Under the pieces are notes generated by a model that was not told where the DNA came from, searched no databases, and saw nothing but the letters and a program-made list of their open reading frames with translations. A stretch of 6,256 nucleotides of DNA from Eubacteriales bacterium (GTDB lineage: Bacteria; Bacillota_A; Clostridia; Christensenellales; Aristaeellaceae): NCBI GenBank assembly GCA_028692205.1, contig JAQUXV010000168.1, forward strand, positions 1 to 6,256, given 5' to 3'. Position 1 is the first letter of the stretch. Each line of letters starts with the position of its first letter. Shown here in pieces: positions 1-5,959 of the stretch. Both the position numbers and the translations under genes were made by a program.

Positions 1-1
1 G

Positions 2-517
2 CTGGGAAGGTTGGTTTTCATCGGCGTAGTTGTGCTGCAAATGATTTTTGCCATCATCCCCGGCGAGCCGCTGGAGGTTGGCGCCGGGTACGCCTTTGGG
101 GCAATCGAAGGCATGGGGATGTGCCTGTTGGGGGCTGCAATCGGCACCGCGCTGATTTACCTGTTTACGAAAGTGTTTGGCGTCAAGCTGGTGGAAGCGT
201 TTGTGAGCCGGGAAAAGCTGGAGTCCCTGCCTTTGCTGAAAAAGCGCGGCAACCTTTACCTGTTGACGTTTATCCTGTTTTTTATCCCTGGAACGCCCAA
301 GGACCTTTTTACCTATGCGTTGGGGCTTACGCCGATACGTTTTGGGCCGATGCTGCTGATTACGAGCCTCGCGCGCATCCCCTCCATCCTCACCTCCACG
401 CTTGTCGGCGGCGCGCTGATGACCCAAAACTATCGAACCGCCGTCATTATTTATGCGATTACCGGGGTCATCAGCCTTGCGGGGATTATCATCTACCGAA
501 AAATATCGAAGGCATAG
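2..517 (+). CDS. VTT/TVP38 (SNARE-associated, DedA-like) membrane protein, 5' partial
   Basis: C-terminal part of a polytopic inner-membrane protein of the TVP38/TMEM64 (VTT domain) family. The reading frame is open from base 2, so the true start lies upstream of the window; the TTG at 11 is only the first possible start inside it. About 170 residues are visible. Near the start is the segment PGEPLEVGAGYAFG, which matches the conserved glycine/proline re-entrant motif of the family. A second conserved stretch, FIPGTPKDLFTYALGL, follows about 80 residues later. Hydrophobic segments flank both motifs and a last transmembrane helix precedes a short basic tail (YRKISKA). Family members are linked to lipid scrambling or membrane homeostasis, but the substrate here cannot be assigned. 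It converges on the minus-strand cluster and probably ends at the inverted repeat at 537-584. Family assignment is firm, function is not. Confidence 0.85.
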   Translation: MGRLVFIGVVVLQMIFAIIPGEPLEVGAGYAFGAIEGMGMCLLGAAIGTALIYLFTKVFGVKLVEAFVSREKLESLPLLKKRGNLYLLTFILFFIPGTPKDLFTYALGLTPIRFGPMLLITSLARIPSILTSTLVGGALMTQNYRTAVIIYAITGVISLAGIIIYRKISKA

Positions 518-536
518 GGTAATTGACAGCCAAATC

Positions 537-584
537 AACGATCCCCCCTTCCGCAGGCATTCTGCCGCAGAAGGGGGGATCGTT
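537..584. terminator. Probable bidirectional terminator between convergent genes
   Basis: A perfect 14-bp inverted repeat, AACGATCCCCCCTT (537-550) against AAGGGGGGATCGTT (571-584), encloses a 20-nt region that can itself partly pair (GCAG at 553-556 with CTGC at 562-565). It lies between the plus-strand VTT gene (stop at 517) and the minus-strand binding-protein gene (stop at 658), where a shared terminator is expected. The T-tracts on either side are short and broken, so it is not a textbook intrinsic terminator. Confidence 0.6.
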
Positions 585-615
585 TGATGGAATAGGATAG
601 CGAACCCTGTGGAAT

Positions 616-633
616 CCGGGGATAAAGCCCCGG
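616..633 (-). other. GC-rich hairpin after the last gene of the minus-strand cluster
   Basis: CCGGGG (616-621) and CCCCGG (628-633) form a perfect 6-bp stem with a 6-nt loop, 25 nt downstream of the stop of the solute-binding protein gene on the minus strand. There is no U-tract after it, so it is more likely an mRNA 3'-end stabilising hairpin, or a partner to the longer repeat at 537-584, than an independent terminator. Confidence 0.4.
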
Positions 634-657
634 CATGGCCTGTCGAATGGGAATGGG

Positions 658-2031
658 TCAGCCTTCTTCTTTGACAACCATGGAAATGGTATTGTCAAGT
701 TCGTTTTCCAGCATATCAAGCGATAGGGCATGATCCTCATACTGGTTGATGAAGGTCGCCAGCTGCTCGTTCAGGGAGTCGATATCGTAGAGGGTCGATC
801 CGCGATGATATAAAAGCGGCACCAGCACCGTCTGGTAAGTTTCAAGAGCGTTGGGGGATACATCGTAACGATAGGAATCGGCATCGGCCAGCAACGAATC
901 CACCCATTCAACCTGATCTTCGTAATCCGCTCTTTCACTATCGCTGATGGTTTCCGATTCAAGCGCTTTCTCCGCGGCTGTTTTAATGTCCAACCAATTT
1001 TGATAATCCTTGTCGAAGGTTGCGTTTTTCACAGGGGAGGCGAGCGAAAGGCTGATCAGGCATCGGAGTTCGTCGTTGGGCATCGTGGCATAATACGACA
1101 ATAGCGTCGTGGCCAAATCGGCATTTGAAGAGAACGGGTTGATAAAGGCGCATTCGAGATAAAACGGCTGAACCACGGAAGCCCCGTCAAAAAGCGGCAG
1201 CGGCGCGGCTTTGGTAAGCTCCGAGCGTTCGAAAAACGATGTCGCATCGTCATTTGTGCAGTAAATCAGGCAATTGTATTCCTGAGGGACGTCATAAACA
1301 TAATCATCGGGAACGGACTCCGCTTCCAGGCCGTACTTCGCGATTCGCTGCATGAGTTGGGTAAACACATCCGTATGGTACGTGAGTTCGCCGGTGGAGG
1401 TAATGATATAATCCCTGTACATTTCCAGCACCAGGCCCAGATAGGGGTTTTGCTGAGCGTAGTCGAACCCGAATGCGGAAAACGGCGTTACCTCCGGATA
1501 GAGATCCGCATAGTTTTCATTCCAGTTGTCGATAAAATCAAACAGTTCCATCATGTTTTTGGGAACGGCGTCCTCCGCGATGCCGCATTCGGCCAACAGC
1601 GAATGGTTGATGGAGAACATGTAGGGGAAATTGATCGAGGTTGGAACCGCCACAAGCTGATCGCCCTGCATCAACGGCGCCTGAACCTGCGGAAGCAGCG
1701 CGCCTGCAAAGGAGGAGATAGCTTCGTTCCCCGACAAGTCGATAAAGTAACCTTTTTCGGCGAGGCTTTTCAAGGTGTTGGTGTTGCTGTAGAGCCGATA
1801 AATGTCAAACGATGTGTCTTTGGTCATCATCAGGTTGGTTAGCGCTGTTTTTCGCCGTTCACAGGTATCGGTTGTCACGGTGACGTTGCAGTCGCGCTGA
1901 AATTGCGCCAGCGCGGCGGAGGAATCGTCGTCGATACCGGCGGCCAGGGTTAAGCGTTGTTTGGCACATGCGGTTGTGGTAAGCGAAAAAACCAACGCAA
2001 GCACACACAGGATACAGAACAGTTTCTTCAT
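658..2031 (-). CDS. Extracellular solute-binding protein (ABC type-1-like), second of a pair
   Basis: Predicted 457-residue exported binding protein. Residues 1-23 are a signal sequence: MKK, a hydrophobic core, then TTTAC-A. Cys22 could be a lipidation site, but the lipobox is poor because position -3 is Thr, so either a lipoprotein or plain Sec cleavage is possible. The mature part has the look of MalE-like family 1 binding proteins: a domain that 'visits' the ligand early (DIYRLYSNTNTLKSLAEKGY around 76-95, then DLSG), a hinge-region segment LVAVPTSINFPYMFSIN (126-142), and the asparagine-started helix common after it. The ligand cannot be inferred. The start is supported by a Shine-Dalgarno GAGG (2039-2042) seven bases upstream, which overlaps the stop codon of the preceding gene. 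With a 9-nt gap this implies translational coupling. No permease or ATPase gene is adjacent. It is the last gene of the minus-strand cluster. Confidence 0.75.
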   Translation of the reverse strand: MKKLFCILCVLALVFSLTTTACAKQRLTLAAGIDDDSSAALAQFQRDCNVTVTTDTCERRKTALTNLMMTKDTSFDIYRLYSNTNTLKSLAEKGYFIDLSGNEAISSFAGALLPQVQAPLMQGDQLVAVPTSINFPYMFSINHSLLAECGIAEDAVPKNMMELFDFIDNWNENYADLYPEVTPFSAFGFDYAQQNPYLGLVLEMYRDYIITSTGELTYHTDVFTQLMQRIAKYGLEAESVPDDYVYDVPQEYNCLIYCTNDDATSFFERSELTKAAPLPLFDGASVVQPFYLECAFINPFSSNADLATTLLSYYATMPNDELRCLISLSLASPVKNATFDKDYQNWLDIKTAAEKALESETISDSERADYEDQVEWVDSLLADADSYRYDVSPNALETYQTVLVPLLYHRGSTLYDIDSLNEQLATFINQYEDHALSLDMLENELDNTISMVVKEEG

Positions 2032-2040
2032 AAAGTTACC

Positions 2041-3243
2041 TCACTTTTCCCAAAGATCAGTCAACTGTACGGCTGCCTGCGCATCCGTTAAACTACCGGC
2101 AAGCCATTGGTTGGCAATACTCATGCAGGAACGTTTATCCGCGAGATTCAGCTCGGGTACGGCCCCGTGCTGAAGTGCGCTCAAATATACAGCCATGTTT
2201 GCCGACGTGGGCGGGAGAAACGCTTCATAATCCTCGCCCGGCTCAACTGAAATGTCATTTCGGATCACGCCCATCAAATTGTACTCCGATTGGCTTTCCT
2301 GCGATAACAGACAGTCGACCAGCTGAAGAGCGTATGGATGATCTTCGACATGGGAGTTGACGAAAATCTCGACACAGGCAGACGGCACGATGCGAATCTC
2401 TGGCGACAATGCGGGCAACTCCGTATAGACCACATCCCCCGAAAGATACGTCGCTGCTGTTTGTGTGAATAATACGGCTTTGACATCTTCCGGTGTCCGG
2501 CTAACCTCGTTCATCTCCCAAAGCACCCGGTAGGTATGAAGGTTATCTTCAACAACCCGGGCGTCCACAGGCGTTCCATTTTTTCGGCAATCCTCCACAT
2601 AGGCGCAAAGCTGATACAGCAAAATGGATAAATCCGCTTCGCCGCAATCCTCAAAGAGAACGTAGTCCGGTTTGTTTTTCATCCATTCCGCAATGGGAAC
2701 CAGATCGCTCCATAAAGCGGGATACTGCGCAAGCGGCTCATCCAGACTATATTCCGCCCAAATATCTTCATTGACTTCCAATACGGTCGAGACTGCCGTG
2801 TACGGGATAGCAATGTTTTCGGACGAGCTGTCCGGCAGGTAATCCATGGGCAGCAGGCCGCTTTGCCACGTGGAATACTGCGAAAGCGTGTTTAAATTGC
2901 AAAAGCCTTCGCTGGTGTTGAATGTTGATAAATCGATCTGTTCGGTATCGGCGCCAAAATTGTTATGCACCAGATAAATATCGGCGGCTTCCTCTTCGAA
3001 GGATGAAACGGGGGCATCCCGAACGGTGACGGTCAGTTTCACATCCGGGTACTTTGTCTGAAAAACGCTTACGGCGTGCTGAAAGATCACATCGTCATTA
3101 GGAAACTCGTCCGAGTAACAGATTAAACGGACGCTCTCAGCCGGATCAGCCTGAGCTGCCGCCGGAACCCACGGAAGCAGGCATACGCATAAACCGATTA
3201 GAATGCAGACGAGTTGATCGGTGATCCTTGTGATTCTCATCAT
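2041..3243 (-). CDS. Extracellular solute-binding protein (ABC type-1-like), first of a pair
   Basis: Predicted 400-residue exported protein. Residues 1-32 form a signal peptide with a hydrophobic core (about 10-27) and likely cleavage near AAAQA-D. Cysteines at 13, 19 and 21 do not form a lipobox. The mature N-terminus carries the pattern of type-1 binding proteins: VSVFQTKYPDVKLTVTV (58-74), the familiar 'F..kyP.vkv.v' element, followed by a region predicted to contact ligand (ADIYLVHNNFG, 87-97). The C-terminus, GSLTDAQAAVQLTDLWEK, matches the usual 'G..t.eeA...l' ending of the family. The first of two adjacent ATGs was chosen because the Shine-Dalgarno AAAGGG lies seven bases upstream of it. 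The next gene, also a binding protein, starts 9 nt after its stop, so the two are co-translated and probably work together or recognise related ligands. Overall sequence is divergent, so the fold call is good but the ligand is unknown. Confidence 0.7.
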   Translation of the reverse strand: MMRITRITDQLVCILIGLCVCLLPWVPAAAQADPAESVRLICYSDEFPNDDVIFQHAVSVFQTKYPDVKLTVTVRDAPVSSFEEEAADIYLVHNNFGADTEQIDLSTFNTSEGFCNLNTLSQYSTWQSGLLPMDYLPDSSSENIAIPYTAVSTVLEVNEDIWAEYSLDEPLAQYPALWSDLVPIAEWMKNKPDYVLFEDCGEADLSILLYQLCAYVEDCRKNGTPVDARVVEDNLHTYRVLWEMNEVSRTPEDVKAVLFTQTAATYLSGDVVYTELPALSPEIRIVPSACVEIFVNSHVEDHPYALQLVDCLLSQESQSEYNLMGVIRNDISVEPGEDYEAFLPPTSANMAVYLSALQHGAVPELNLADKRSCMSIANQWLAGSLTDAQAAVQLTDLWEK

Positions 3244-3250
3244 GTTGTTA

Positions 3251-3289
3251 CCCTTTCGAGGGGGCAGCCGTATGGATAACAGCCGCCCC
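3251..3289 (-). promoter_or_regulatory. Leader hairpins at the ribosome binding site of the first binding-protein gene
   Basis: In the minus-strand mRNA, GGGGCGGCUGU pairs with ACGGCUGCCCC around a 7-nt loop (arms at plus coordinates 3279-3289 and 3261-3271; 11 bp including two G-U pairs). Directly after it, CCCU-CGAA-AGGG (3251-3262) forms a small hairpin that contains the GGG of the Shine-Dalgarno sequence of the gene starting at 3243. The two stems share G/C-rich bases at 3261-3262 and could compete. This suggests control of translation initiation, but no known riboswitch class was recognised. Confidence 0.4.
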
Positions 3290-3310
3290 TTATACTGCTT
3301 TTTAAAAATT

Positions 3311-3408
3311 CGGGGGCATCGATCCGGTTGCCGTTCGGCCTGCCGTAAGCTTTGCCGTGCTCGTTCTTAGCTTATTGTATGCACGACTGCCGAGGATCGA
3401 TGCGCCCG
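3311..3408 (-). repeat. Long-range inverted repeat in the 185-nt gap; possible terminator or structured leader RNA
   Basis: GCATCGATCC (3316-3325) and GGATCGATGC (3394-3403) are a perfect 10-bp inverted repeat, extended by G-runs and C-runs outside (3311-3315 and 3404-3408). On the minus strand the closing arm is followed by GAATTTTT, so it may end transcripts of the secreted-protein gene that stops at 3429. The 68-nt interior holds a 7-bp stem with one G-U pair (GTCGTGC with GCACGGC on the minus strand, around 3354-3387) and an alternative TAAGCT/AGCTTA pairing. That makes it look more like a folded RNA than a plain terminator. Confidence 0.4.
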
Positions 3409-3428
3409 ATTGCATGCCGCGGTATGCG

Positions 3429-3851
3429 TTAGCTGATCTTGAAGTTTGCCGAAACCTTCAAACTCGTGTAATCGCTCTTGGAGAACTTTACACAATGCTT
3501 GCGGCCGCTTGTAACGGTATACGACAATGTCGTATCACTGGCGGAGCCGGATTTGATCGAGATCGATTGAGTAGCTACAGCCGCCCATTTACCGGAAGAG
3601 CTGATGTAGTAACACGGGGTTACTTTGAGCTTTGCGGATTTGGAATTCTGCATGGAAATGCTGGTGAGCTTCACACTCAGGGAAGAACTGGCCGGCGTGA
3701 AACAGTATTTTGTCGTAACACCCTGTTTGAAGCTGAACGAGCTGCTGTAGGGAAGCGAGGTCGTATTGGAAGCATCGGGATAAGCAAATGCGGTGGCGGC
3801 GAGGGACAGCACCAACAACGCGGTTGTAACGGCGAATGCGATTTTTTTCAT
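3429..3851 (-). CDS. Small secreted beta-rich protein of unknown function (second of two related genes)
   Basis: Predicted 140-residue exported protein. Residues 1-23 are a clear Sec signal peptide (MKK, hydrophobic core, cleavage at AFA-Y). The mature 117 residues are rich in Ser, Thr, Lys and Val with alternating polar/hydrophobic strands, which suggests a small beta-sandwich. It has three cysteines (50, 80, 120). The spacing W89, V92, S96, G102, G116, V121 is identical to that in the neighbouring secreted protein at 4049-4459 (W78 to V110), so the two are probably distant paralogues. The Shine-Dalgarno AAGGA lies 11 bases upstream of the ATG, a somewhat long spacing. It is on the same strand as the sigma/anti-sigma genes but separated from the previous gene by 197 nt, so it may also have its own promoter. 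An overlapping plus-strand frame is an artefact. Role unknown; a cell-surface or secreted target of the sigma factor is a reasonable guess. Confidence 0.75.
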   Translation of the reverse strand: MKKIAFAVTTALLVLSLAATAFAYPDASNTTSLPYSSSFSFKQGVTTKYCFTPASSSLSVKLTSISMQNSKSAKLKVTPCYYISSSGKWAAVATQSISIKSGSASDTTLSYTVTSGRKHCVKFSKSDYTSLKVSANFKIS

Positions 3852-3901
3852 GGATTTAGACTTCCTTTCTATCTGGATATGGGTGAAATAGAGAGATTTC
3901 T

Positions 3902-4019
3902 ACAGGCGCCGCTGAAGAAGCGAACCCTGAAGTTTTGGAATCCGCCTGTGGTTTAATGCCCTGATGGCAGAAGAAAACAGCCCAATGGAACCACCCCTTA
4001 CAAATCAGGTAATAAAACC
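3902..4019 (-). repeat. Two abutting inverted repeats filling the gap between the secreted-protein genes
   Basis: The 197-nt gap 3852-4048 has no gene. It holds two stem-loops that meet at 3949/3950. The first pairs ACAGGCG (3902-3908) with CGCCTGT (3943-3949). The second pairs GGTTTAATGCCCTGAT (3950-3965) with ATCAGGTAATAAAACC (4004-4019), 13 of 16 positions matching. A further short pairing, CAATGG (3984-3989) with CCATTG (4041-4046), overlaps the second. Neither is followed by a strong U-tract on the minus strand. This could be a structured mRNA spacer or small RNA. No consensus promoter was seen. Confidence 0.35.
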
Positions 4020-4048
4020 TTTCTTACGGCGTCGTTGGAACCATTGCC

Positions 4049-4459
4049 TTAATAGGTCTTAACGCCGCTGATTTTGCTGGGGGATTCCAGTAGAGTGCCG
4101 CTGCTGTTCTTGATTTTGCCATAAACCGCTACCCGGTATTGATAGCCCTTAACCAGTTTTTTTGTTCCACCGGCCATGGCAACTTTACCTGCTGCCGGGG
4201 CGGCGCTCCATATCGTAACCGTTGTCCAGCCGCTTCCTGTTTTTTTCTGAAGCTTAACGTTAACGGATGCTTTCAGCGTTTTGGAAGACGGGGTTACGGA
4301 ACCCACGCAGGAGGCGACACCGCCTGCAAGGGAAAAGCCGCATTCAATACTGTCGGTATGCAGGTATTTTACGCTGAAGGTTTCAGCCTGCGCCGGACCG
4401 GCAAGGAAAAGAACCATGAGGAGAAAGACCAGATACGAACCGATAAGCTTCTTTTGCAT
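4049..4459 (-). CDS. Small secreted beta-rich protein of unknown function (first of two related genes)
   Basis: Predicted 136-residue exported protein. Residues 1-25 form a Sec signal peptide (MQKK, hydrophobic core, cleavage at AQA-E). The mature part has two cysteines (40 and 51) and a central beta-strand stretch, SVNVKLQKKTGSGWTTV, reminiscent of small secreted beta-sandwich proteins that are common and mostly uncharacterised in Clostridia. A more specific family name is not claimed. It shares W-x2-V-x3-S-x5-G-x13-G-x4-V (78-110) with the protein encoded at 3429-3851. The start is certain: GGGAGG (4468-4473) lies eight bases upstream. That Shine-Dalgarno sequence is the 3' arm of a terminator-like hairpin, so expression is probably limited or regulated at that point. 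The gene follows the anti-sigma gene by 68 nt on the same strand, which makes it a good candidate output or partner of that module. Confidence 0.8.
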   Translation of the reverse strand: MQKKLIGSYLVFLLMVLFLAGPAQAETFSVKYLHTDSIECGFSLAGGVASCVGSVTPSSKTLKASVNVKLQKKTGSGWTTVTIWSAAPAAGKVAMAGGTKKLVKGYQYRVAVYGKIKNSSGTLLESPSKISGVKTY

Positions 4460-4461
4460 AG

Positions 4462-4508
4462 AAAAAACCTCCCAAATGCTTTGTTATCCTTTAAGACAAT
4501 TTGGGAGG
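4462..4508 (-). terminator. Intrinsic terminator/attenuator whose 3' arm is the next gene's ribosome binding site
   Basis: On the minus strand CCTCCCAAAT (4508-4499) pairs perfectly with ATTTGGGAGG (4477-4468) across a 21-nt loop, and is followed at once by TTTTTT (4467-4462) and then CTATG. Stem plus T6 is a classic Rho-independent terminator for the sigma/anti-sigma transcript. The GGGAGG in the 3' arm is also the Shine-Dalgarno sequence of the secreted-protein gene starting at 4459, so folding would both end transcription and hide the ribosome binding site. An upstream AAAAAACCT (4529-4521 on the minus strand), overlapping the anti-sigma stop codon, is complementary to AGGTTTTTT (4470-4462) and could extend the stem or compete with it. 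Confidence 0.65.
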
Positions 4509-4527
4509 CAAAAACGTAACAGGTTTT

Positions 4528-5298
4528 TTAGTTAATTTTTGTAACGGAATTGGCGATTTGCAAGGGACCGTCCCCCGTGAAATCGCAGGTAAGGATAAAG
4601 TATTCATTGCCTTCGGACCAGGAAATGATCGTTTTATGCTCTTTCTCCGATAATAATCCCGGGTTTCCGTTGATAAGCACATTGGTAATGGCCGCATCTT
4701 CCGTATCAATATTAGTCCCGCTGTCGCTGCCGCATTCATCAAAGATAATCCGGCTGCCATCCGCCGATGTATACATAACAAGGCAGAGAGGGGGAAGGCA
4801 GGAAATCTGATCGACCGTATACCCGGAGGGAATATAGGCTGGATAATATTCGCCCTGCCATTCGCCCGGCACATCGAAGCCCGCGCCTTCCTTTTCGCGA
4901 AGGCTTACCTCGGTATATGCGCTTTCGATATTGAAAATGATCTCCATTACCTTAATGCGTACCGAATGAACGGTTGCCACCGCCGTGGTCAGCCCGATAA
5001 AAAAGACGAGCAGCAGACACGCGGCAATCCTCCCGGCTTTTGGGAGCGTGGTACCGACCAAAGAAAGCGCATGTTGTCGGCGTACGCGCCGGTCGACCGC
5101 CTGAAGCATACGGGAATGGCTGCTTTCAATAAGAGGGGTTATATCGTCCGGAGTTCCTTTTCGACGGTCGATATCGGCTTGAATCTGGTTTGTCTCGTCC
5201 TCCTGAAGCTCCAAAAACGCAAGCTTGAACAGTGCTTTCTCATATTGATCGAGAACTTGCTCCCGCGTAAACGGACGTGCTTCGCTTCTAGTTTTCAT
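4528..5298 (-). CDS. Membrane anti-sigma factor with extracytoplasmic DUF4367-like domain
   Basis: Predicted single-pass membrane regulator that would hold the sigma factor encoded just upstream. A cytoplasmic N-terminal part (about residues 1-88, charged, helical) is followed by one transmembrane helix (about 89-111, IAACLLLVFFIGLTTAVATV). The outer domain contains the hallmarks of DUF4367: YYPAYIPSGYTVDQI, MYTSADGSRIIFDE, VLINGNPGLLSEKEH, ISWSEGNEYFILTC and a final NSVTKI, with the tryptophan and tyrosine of the 'W.egn.Y.l' element present. No HxxxCxxC zinc-binding anti-sigma motif is visible, so it is not a ZAS-type protein. The second ATG (5298) is preferred: AGGG lies seven bases before it but only one base before the alternative ATG at 5304, which would add Met-Asp. 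The gene overlaps the end of the sigma gene by 11 nt, implying translational coupling and balanced synthesis. Binding of the sigma factor is inferred from order and domain layout. Confidence 0.82.
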   Translation of the reverse strand: MKTRSEARPFTREQVLDQYEKALFKLAFLELQEDETNQIQADIDRRKGTPDDITPLIESSHSRMLQAVDRRVRRQHALSLVGTTLPKAGRIAACLLLVFFIGLTTAVATVHSVRIKVMEIIFNIESAYTEVSLREKEGAGFDVPGEWQGEYYPAYIPSGYTVDQISCLPPLCLVMYTSADGSRIIFDECGSDSGTNIDTEDAAITNVLINGNPGLLSEKEHKTIISWSEGNEYFILTCDFTGDGPLQIANSVTKIN

Positions 5299-5854
5299 AT
5301 CCATGCCCTCTCATGATGCTGTAAAGATGTTTGCGCGATCGGCTCAGGTACACGCGAACGCTTGCTTCGCTGATGTAAAACACTTTTGCGATTTCCCGAT
5401 CCTTCAGCTCGGCAAGGTATTTCATTTGCAGGAGCTCCCGCTCGTGATCGGGCAATTCTTTGATGGCCCGGAGCAAGGCTTTTTTCTCGAGCCCGTCGAC
5501 AACCCTTTCGTCGGGCGGCTTTTGCCGATCGGGAATACCGTTCAGCACGTCGTCATCGGCAAAGAAAGAATACTTGGCTGTTTTGCTTCTTTTGATGGCG
5601 GCATTAATGGAGGTATTTTTTACAGTTGCTACGATATAGGGCCGCAACTTATCGCCGGATATGCCGCGCAGCCCATCGATGTGATCGATAAGCCGGACGA
5701 CGGCTTGCTCCACCGCGTCCTTCGCATCCTCCGGGTCCTGCAGGATATTCATGGCGCAGCCCATCATCAGCGGCGCATAGTCGAGATAAAGCTGTTCAAA
5801 AAACAGGCGGTCGTCGTTGTTCTCTATCGCCAGAATCGCCAGAGGTAACATCAT
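5288..5854 (-). CDS. RNA polymerase sigma factor, ECF-like sigma-70 family
   Basis: 188-residue sigma factor with only regions 2 and 4, the usual size for the extracytoplasmic-function group. Region 2 spans about 18-90: FFEQLYLDYAPLMMGCAMNI, then the acidic core-binding PEDAKDAVEQ, then RPYIVATVKNTSINAAIKRS, matching the family's conserved '-10' recognition helix area. A linker (91-120) follows. Region 4 (124-180) includes AIKELPDHERELLQMKYLA and the helix-turn-helix DREIAKVFYISEASVRVYLSRSRKHL, here split at DREIAKVFYI and SEASVRVYLSRSRKHL, that would contact the -35 element. Two ATGs stand in tandem; the upstream one was chosen, with AAGGA 11 bases before it. The gene overlaps the downstream anti-sigma gene and is headed by a housekeeping-like promoter. 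A long plus-strand frame opposite it is a shadow. Its target promoter sequence was not found in the window. Confidence 0.88.
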   Translation of the reverse strand: MMLPLAILAIENNDDRLFFEQLYLDYAPLMMGCAMNILQDPEDAKDAVEQAVVRLIDHIDGLRGISGDKLRPYIVATVKNTSINAAIKRSKTAKYSFFADDDVLNGIPDRQKPPDERVVDGLEKKALLRAIKELPDHERELLQMKYLAELKDREIAKVFYISEASVRVYLSRSRKHLYSIMRGHGYEN

Positions 5855-5928
5855 GACGTTTGTTTTCCTTTCTCACGGTTGCTATTTCAATTAAACGCGG
5901 AGCCCTGCAAAATTCGAAGATTGTTGAT

Positions 5929-5958
5929 ACTATATAATGAAATGCTCATCATCGTCAA
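5929..5958 (-). promoter_or_regulatory. Putative housekeeping (sigma-A-type) promoter of the sigma/anti-sigma operon
   Basis: On the minus strand TTGACG (5958-5953) stands 18 bp before TATAGT (5934-5929), or 16 bp before the overlapping TATATA. Transcription would begin near 5921, giving a leader of about 65 nt before the sigma start codon. The -35 box matches five of six consensus bases. This is a visual match; no start site is known. Confidence 0.5.
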
Positions 5959-5959
5959 G

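Noticed and set aside
1357..1842. 161-residue open frame on the plus strand
   Set aside because: It lies entirely opposite the solute-binding protein gene, with no ribosome binding site and no recognisable domain.
3310..3410. c-di-GMP-I riboswitch
   Set aside because: Only a short GGCAAAGC-like piece matches. The expected pair of conserved loops and the tetraloop/receptor arrangement are not present in the right order.
3357..3956. 199-residue open frame on the plus strand
   Set aside because: It lies opposite the minus-strand gene at 3429-3851, which has a clean signal peptide, ribosome binding site and a paralogue nearby. The plus-strand frame has neither and reads as low-quality Arg/Gly/Cys-rich protein.
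3986..4043. GGAACC motifs (3988-3993 and 4037-4042) as ECF -35 elements
   Set aside because: They point along the plus strand, where no gene follows, and no -10 element sits at suitable spacing.
5303..5848. 181-residue open frame on the plus strand
   Set aside because: It is an antisense shadow of the sigma factor gene, whose regions 2 and 4 are clearly recognisable on the minus strand.
5921..5938. TATAAT on the plus strand as promoter of the rightward gene
   Set aside because: No -35-like hexamer is found 16-18 bp upstream and there is no extended -10. The AT-rich stretch is better explained as the -10 of the minus-strand promoter.
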